From Streptomyces cynarae (lineage in GTDB: Bacteria; Actinomycetota; Actinomycetes; Streptomycetales; Streptomycetaceae), in the NCBI RefSeq assembly GCF_025642135.1, contig NZ_CP106793.1, positions 6,912,001 through 6,976,000 on the forward strand: DNA of 64,000 bases. The letters are read 5' to 3'. Under the pieces are notes generated by a model. That model did not search any database and was not told where the DNA came from. It was given only the letters and a program-made list of their open reading frames with translations. A program made the translations under genes and the position numbers. Shown piece after piece: positions 60,573 through 64,000 of this stretch; the stretch's first letter is position 1; each line of letters starts with the position of its first letter.

Positions 60573-61583
60573 TCAGTCGCGGGCGCCCGGGATCTCCCCG
60601 AGATTCACCGGGCGGCGCTCCCGGCGGGAGAGCTCGCAGGCCTCCGCGATGCGCAGGGCCTGGAGTGCCTCGCCGCCGTCGCAGGGGTTGGCTCGCTCGC
60701 CGCGCACCACCTCGACGAACGCCGCGATCTCGGCCTCGTACGCGGGCGCGAACCGCTCCAGGAACCCCGTCCACGGCTTGTCCGCGGCCGGCGGACCGGC
60801 GGGCTCCGTGGACGCGATCGGCGTACGGTCGTCCAGGCCCACCGCGATCGTGTCCAGCTCGCCCGCCAGCTCCATGCGCACGTCGTAGCCCGCACCGTTC
60901 GTACGCGTCGCCGTGGCCGTGGCGAGTGTGCCGTCCGCCAGTGTGAGCACGACCGCCGCCGTGTCGACGTCGTTCGCCTCCCGGTACATCGCCCCGCCCG
61001 CGTCGGACCCGGTCGCGTACACCTCGGCCACCTCCCGGCCGGTCACCCAGCGCAGGATGTCGAAGTCGTGGATGAGGCAGTCCCGGAAGATGCCGCCGGA
61101 GACCGGCAGATACGGGGCCGGCGGCGGTGCCTGGTCGGCCGTCAGCGCGCGGACCGTGTGCAGCCGTCCGAGCCGCCCCGTGCGCACGGCCTCCCGCGCC
61201 GCCGTGTGGCCCGCGTCGAACCGCCGCTGGAAGCCCATCTGCAACACCGTCCCGGCGGCGTCGACCTCGGCGAGCGCGGCCAGCGTGCCCGCCAGGTCCA
61301 CCGCGATGGGCTTCTCGCAGAACACTGGGAGCCCGGAGCGCGCCGCCCGGCCGATCAGTTCGGCGTGCGCCGCGGTCGCCGCGGTGATGACCACCGCGTC
61401 CACGCCCCAGGTGAAGATCTCGTCCACGCCGGGCGCCGCCGTCGAGCCCAGCCGGTCCGCCAGGTGGCGGGCCCGCGCGGTGTCGACGTCCGTGATGATG
61501 AGCGAGCCCACCTCATGGTGACGGCTGAGGGAAGCCGCATGGTATGTCCCGATACGCCCCGCTCCGATCAGTCCGATGCGCAT
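60573..61583 (-). CDS. Gfo/Idh/MocA-family dehydrogenase (inositol dehydrogenase-like)
   Basis: This 336-aa NAD-dependent oxidoreductase starts with IGLIGAGRIGTYHAASL and has the family lysine in VFCEKPIAVDL, with GGIFRDCLIHDFDILRWVTG as the active-site helix (Asp/His). It most resembles myo-inositol 2-dehydrogenases, but sugar specificity cannot be read. It is divergent from a GntR regulator with palindromes between, so the two probably form a sugar-utilisation unit with the ROK kinase further on. Confidence 0.88.
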   Translation of the reverse strand: MRIGLIGAGRIGTYHAASLSRHHEVGSLIITDVDTARARHLADRLGSTAAPGVDEIFTWGVDAVVITAATAAHAELIGRAARSGLPVFCEKPIAVDLAGTLAALAEVDAAGTVLQMGFQRRFDAGHTAAREAVRTGRLGRLHTVRALTADQAPPPAPYLPVSGGIFRDCLIHDFDILRWVTGREVAEVYATGSDAGGAMYREANDVDTAAVVLTLADGTLATATATRTNGAGYDVRMELAGELDTIAVGLDDRTPIASTEPAGPPAADKPWTGFLERFAPAYEAEIAAFVEVVRGERANPCDGGEALQALRIAEACELSRRERRPVNLGEIPGARD

Positions 61584-61594
61584 GTGACCAACGT

Positions 61595-61635
61595 GGGGGT
61601 GTACCCCCCACTATGTCAATGCTTTGTCCGGACAA
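61595..61635. promoter_or_regulatory. Palindromic operators between the Gfo/Idh gene and GntR gene
   Basis: GGGGGTGTACCCCC (61595-61608) and TTGTCCGGACAA (61624-61635) are perfect inverted repeats in the divergent promoter. The second has the length and TTGT/ACAA ends common for GntR/HutC operators. Confidence 0.6.
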
Positions 61636-61684
61636 CCGGACTACACAACTTCCCGTCAACAAGCGCCGGAGCTACGCTCGCCCC

Positions 61685-62449
61685 GTGCCGAAACCAGATG
61701 TGGACCCCACCGTCCCGCTCCAGCTCAGCGTCGACCGGAGCAGTCCGGTGCCGCTCTACTTCCAGCTGGCCCAGCAGCTGGAGGCCGCGATCGAGCACGG
61801 CGAGCTGACGCCGGGCAGCCTGCTGGGGAACGAGATCGAACTGGCCGGGCGGCTCGGCCTGTCCCGCCCCACGGTCCGGCAGGCCATCCAGTCCCTGGTC
61901 GACAAGGGCCTGCTCGTGCGCCGCCGTGGCGTCGGCACCCAGGTCGTGCACAGCCAGGTCAAGCGCGGCCTGGAGCTGAGCAGCCTCTACGACGACCTGG
62001 AGGCGGCCGGGCAGCGCCCCGCGACCCGGGTCCTCCTCAACACCTTCGCGCCCGCCTCCGCCGAGGTCGCCGCCGCGCTCGGCCTCCCCGAGGGCATGGA
62101 GGTGCACCAGGTCGAACGGCTGCGCCTCGCGCACGGCGAACCGATGGCGTATCTGTGCAACTACCTGCCGACCGGCCTGCTCGACCTCGACAGCGACCAG
62201 CTGGAGGCCACCGGCCTCTACCGGCTGATGCGCGCCGCCGGCATCACCCTGCACAGCGCCCGGCAGTCCATCGGAGCCCGAATCGCCGACCGAATCGAGG
62301 GCGAACGACTCGGCGAGCCGGAGGGCGCCCCGCTGCTCACCATGCAGCGCACCACGTTCGACGACACGGGCCGCGCCGTGGAGTTCGGCACCCACACCTA
62401 CCGCGCCTCGCGCTACTCGTTCGAGTTCCAGCTGCTCGTACGCTCCTGA
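61685..62449 (+). CDS. GntR/HutC-family transcriptional regulator
   Basis: This 254-aa regulator has a GntR winged helix (PLYFQLAQQLEAAIEHGELT, LAGRLGLSRPTVRQAIQSLV) and a UTRA effector domain (LERLRLAHGEPMAYLCNYLP type, here VERLRLAHGEPMAYLCNYLP). UTRA domains bind sugars or amino acids. GTG 61685 is the start. It most likely controls the divergent Gfo/Idh gene and, at one time, the sugar transporter whose remnant lies downstream. Confidence 0.9.
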   Translation: MPKPDVDPTVPLQLSVDRSSPVPLYFQLAQQLEAAIEHGELTPGSLLGNEIELAGRLGLSRPTVRQAIQSLVDKGLLVRRRGVGTQVVHSQVKRGLELSSLYDDLEAAGQRPATRVLLNTFAPASAEVAAALGLPEGMEVHQVERLRLAHGEPMAYLCNYLPTGLLDLDSDQLEATGLYRLMRAAGITLHSARQSIGARIADRIEGERLGEPEGAPLLTMQRTTFDDTGRAVEFGTHTYRASRYSFEFQLLVRS

Positions 62450-62796
62450 GCCGCCGGGGGCGCACGGTGGCCCGCCATGCCACCCGTCCCCATCCCTCCC
62501 CGTCCGTCCCCATGCCCGCCCCCGGTCCCTACCGAGCCCTGACCTGCGACGTCGATCAGCGGTCGGCTGGTTCCTCCTCCTCAAGCGCGGCACGATGATC
62601 GCGCATCACGTCCGCGAGGAGATCACCCTGGAGGAGCTGACACGCCAGATGGCGGGCGGTGAGGAGCTGGACGATCTGCGCCACGAACTGGAACGCGCCC
62701 GGTAGGGGGCGCCCCCGCAGAACACCGTCCAAGGCCCCAGCGCGGCGAAGGGGCCCACGGTGCAGGCCAACGCGTGCGTGCGGCAGAATCGGGCCG
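62450..62796. other. Intergenic stretch with an ABC-ATPase remnant
   Basis: The 347 bases between GntR and the ROK kinase hold no complete gene. The middle third contains the remnant at 62562-62705; the rest shows nothing recognisable. Confidence 0.5.
62562..62705 (+). pseudogene. Sugar ABC transporter ATPase, C-terminal remnant (tentative)
   Basis: The frame reading WFLLLKRGTMIAHHVREE, then ITLEELTRQMAGGEELDDL and ending LERAR, resembles the last 45 residues of sugar ABC ATPases, where xxVMRRG and TLEELTxQMAGG close the protein. Upstream of about 62562 the likeness ends. GntR and ROK genes usually flank such transporters, so a deletion of the transporter is plausible. A free 36-aa peptide from ATG 62595 is the alternative. 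Confidence 0.45.
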
Positions 62797-63942
62797 GTGA
62801 GCACCTACCGCGACTTCACCCACCGCGGCTCCGCCCGGGCCACCGTCCTGCGGACCGTCGGCACGCGCGAGCGCCGTTCCCATCTGTCGGCGCCGCGCGT
62901 CCCCACGGTCGGCATCGACATCGGCGGCACGAAGGTGATGGCCGGCGTCGTCGACGCCGACGGCAACATCCTGGAGAAGCTCCGCACCGAGACGCCCGAC
63001 AAGTCCAAGAGTCCCAAGGTCGTCGAGGACACCATCGTCGAGCTCGTCCTGGACCTCTCCGACCGGCACGACGTGCACGCCGTCGGCATCGGCGCGGCCG
63101 GCTGGGTGGACGCGGACCGCAACCGCGTCCTGTTCGCCCCGCACCTGTCCTGGCGCAACGAGCCCCTGCGCGACCGTCTCGCCGAGCGGCTCGCCGTCCC
63201 GGTCCTGGTCGACAACGACGCGAACGCCGCCGCCTGGGCCGAGTGGCGCTTCGGCGCAGGCCGCGGCGAGGACCACCTCGTCATGATCACCCTCGGCACC
63301 GGCATCGGCGGCGCCATCCTGGAGGACGGCCAGGTCAAGCGCGGCAAGTACGGGGTCGCGGGCGAATTCGGCCATATGCAGGTCGTGCCCGGCGGTCACC
63401 GCTGCCCGTGCGGCAACCGCGGCTGCTGGGAGCAGTACAGCTCCGGCAACGCCCTGGTCCGCGAGGCCCGGGAGCTGGCCGCCGCCGACTCCCCGGTGGC
63501 GTACGGGATCATCGAGCACGTCAAGGGCAACATCTCCGACATCACCGGCCCGATGATCACCGAGCTGGCCCGCGAGGGCGACGCCATGTGCGTCGAGCTG
63601 CTCCAGGACATCGGCCAGTGGCTCGGCGTCGGCATCGCGAACCTGGCGGCCGCCCTGGACCCGTCCTGCTTCGTGATCGGCGGCGGCGTCAGCGCAGCCG
63701 ACGACCTGCTGATCGGCCCGGCCCGGGACGCCTTCAAGCGCCACCTCACCGGCCGCGGCTACCGCCCCGAGGCGCGTATCGCCCGCGCGCAACTGGGCCC
63801 CGAGGCCGGCATGGTCGGCGCCGCGGACCTCGCCCGGCTGGTGGCCCGCCGCTTCCGGCGCGCCAACCGGCGCCGGGTGGAGCGGTACGAGCGCTACGAG
63901 CGGTACGCGGAGTCCCGCCGCACCACCAAGGGACTGCTGTGA
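62797..63942 (+). CDS. ROK-family sugar kinase (glucokinase-like)
   Basis: This 381-aa cytoplasmic kinase has the ATP loop TVGIDIGGTKVMAGVVD, the substrate loop LVDNDANAAAWAEWRFGAGR (catalytic Asp), ITLGTGIGGAIL, the GEFGHMQV motif and the zinc site CPCGNRGCWEQY. An N-terminal extension of about 45 residues (THRGSARATVLRTVGTRERR) and a basic C-terminal tail distinguish it from the shorter GlkA. GTG 62797 is the start. It probably phosphorylates the sugar handled by the neighbouring GntR/Gfo unit. Confidence 0.9.
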   Translation: MSTYRDFTHRGSARATVLRTVGTRERRSHLSAPRVPTVGIDIGGTKVMAGVVDADGNILEKLRTETPDKSKSPKVVEDTIVELVLDLSDRHDVHAVGIGAAGWVDADRNRVLFAPHLSWRNEPLRDRLAERLAVPVLVDNDANAAAWAEWRFGAGRGEDHLVMITLGTGIGGAILEDGQVKRGKYGVAGEFGHMQVVPGGHRCPCGNRGCWEQYSSGNALVREARELAAADSPVAYGIIEHVKGNISDITGPMITELAREGDAMCVELLQDIGQWLGVGIANLAAALDPSCFVIGGGVSAADDLLIGPARDAFKRHLTGRGYRPEARIARAQLGPEAGMVGAADLARLVARRFRRANRRRVERYERYERYAESRRTTKGLL

Positions 63943-64000
63943 CGGCCGCCGCCTCACTGCCGCGCCAGTCGTCACCCCCGGGTGAGCCGCCGCGCCCGCC
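63939..64000 (+). CDS. Possible start of next gene, cut by window end
   Basis: A GTG at 63939 overlaps the ROK stop (GTGA), and the frame (MTAAASLPRQSSPPGE) stays open to the end. Only 20 codons are visible, so no function can be given. Confidence 0.35.
   Translation, partial: MTAAASLPRQSSPPGEPPRP

Noticed and set aside
58428..61808. 1126-codon plus-strand open frame
   Set aside because: It is antisense to LysR, epimerase and Gfo/Idh genes with clear motifs.
1..64000. tRNA or rRNA genes and CRISPR arrays
   Set aside because: No cloverleaf with a GTTCGA-type T-arm and CCA-proximal stem, no rRNA-like segment and no regularly spaced repeat array were found by eye.

Overview
The window is very GC-rich, its genes are dense and use GTG starts often, and it carries an mce operon, secreted and lipoprotein-rich gene content and families typical of Streptomyces. 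I read it as chromosomal DNA of a Streptomyces species. No rRNA, tRNA or CRISPR array was seen.

Layout. 1-2390: a broken family-43 glycoside hydrolase gene (minus strand) split by a 1.8-kb TnpB-type transposable element. 2636-4956: a small acidic protein, then tartronate semialdehyde reductase and hydroxypyruvate isomerase, the downstream part of glyoxylate assimilation. 5126-16099: a complete, translationally coupled mce lipid-import operon (ATPase, two YrbE permeases, MceA-F, two Mce-associated proteins). 16233-18459: a frameshifted membrane-anchored ECF sigma factor and a secreted lytic transglycosylase. 18553-24995: a PQQ block: MSMEG_3727-like protein, PQQ alcohol dehydrogenase with a lanthanide-type Asp, pqqA (41 codons), pqqBCDE and a cation exchanger. 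Divergent from it is a 998-aa GAF/PP2C/ATPase regulator. 28448-32463: two small regulatory-looking genes and then uraD-uraH-urate oxidase-8-oxoguanine deaminase. 32734-47055: mixed genes (MFS pump with HxlR regulator, thioesterase, lipoprotein, a MITE, phosphatase, secreted esterase, transglutaminase-like protein, AlaA-type aminotransferase with HxlR regulator, von Willebrand-A pair, divergent IucA/IucC siderophore synthetases, one frameshifted). 47056-48843: a graveyard of gene remnants including an integrase tail. 48844-50024: HipA-like kinase and SelT/W-like protein. 50029-56578: malate synthase, MobA-like protein, DUF5955 protein, IclR regulator (AllR), allantoinase and allantoicase. 56807-64000: AIM24 protein, RNase Sa-type ribonuclease, LysR regulator, epimerase, Gfo/Idh dehydrogenase, GntR regulator, an ABC-ATPase remnant and a ROK sugar kinase.

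How it fits together. The purine genes form one route: 8-oxoguanine to urate, urate to S-allantoin (urate oxidase, UraH, UraD), allantoin to allantoate and ureidoglycolate (AllB, Alc). The glyoxylate released goes either to malate (AceB) or through tartronate semialdehyde to glycerate (Hyi, GlxR). Xanthine dehydrogenase, ureidoglycolate lyase and glyoxylate carboligase are not in the window. Pairs of 15-bp TTCC...GGAA palindromes spaced 20-21 bp lie upstream of hyi, aceB and allR/allB and are the likely AllR operators. A second 15-bp palindrome (TCAACA..TTGA) is shared by uraD, aceB and allB. The PQQ block looks like a self-contained alcohol-oxidation unit: cofactor synthesis, enzyme, a partner protein and a cation exchanger.
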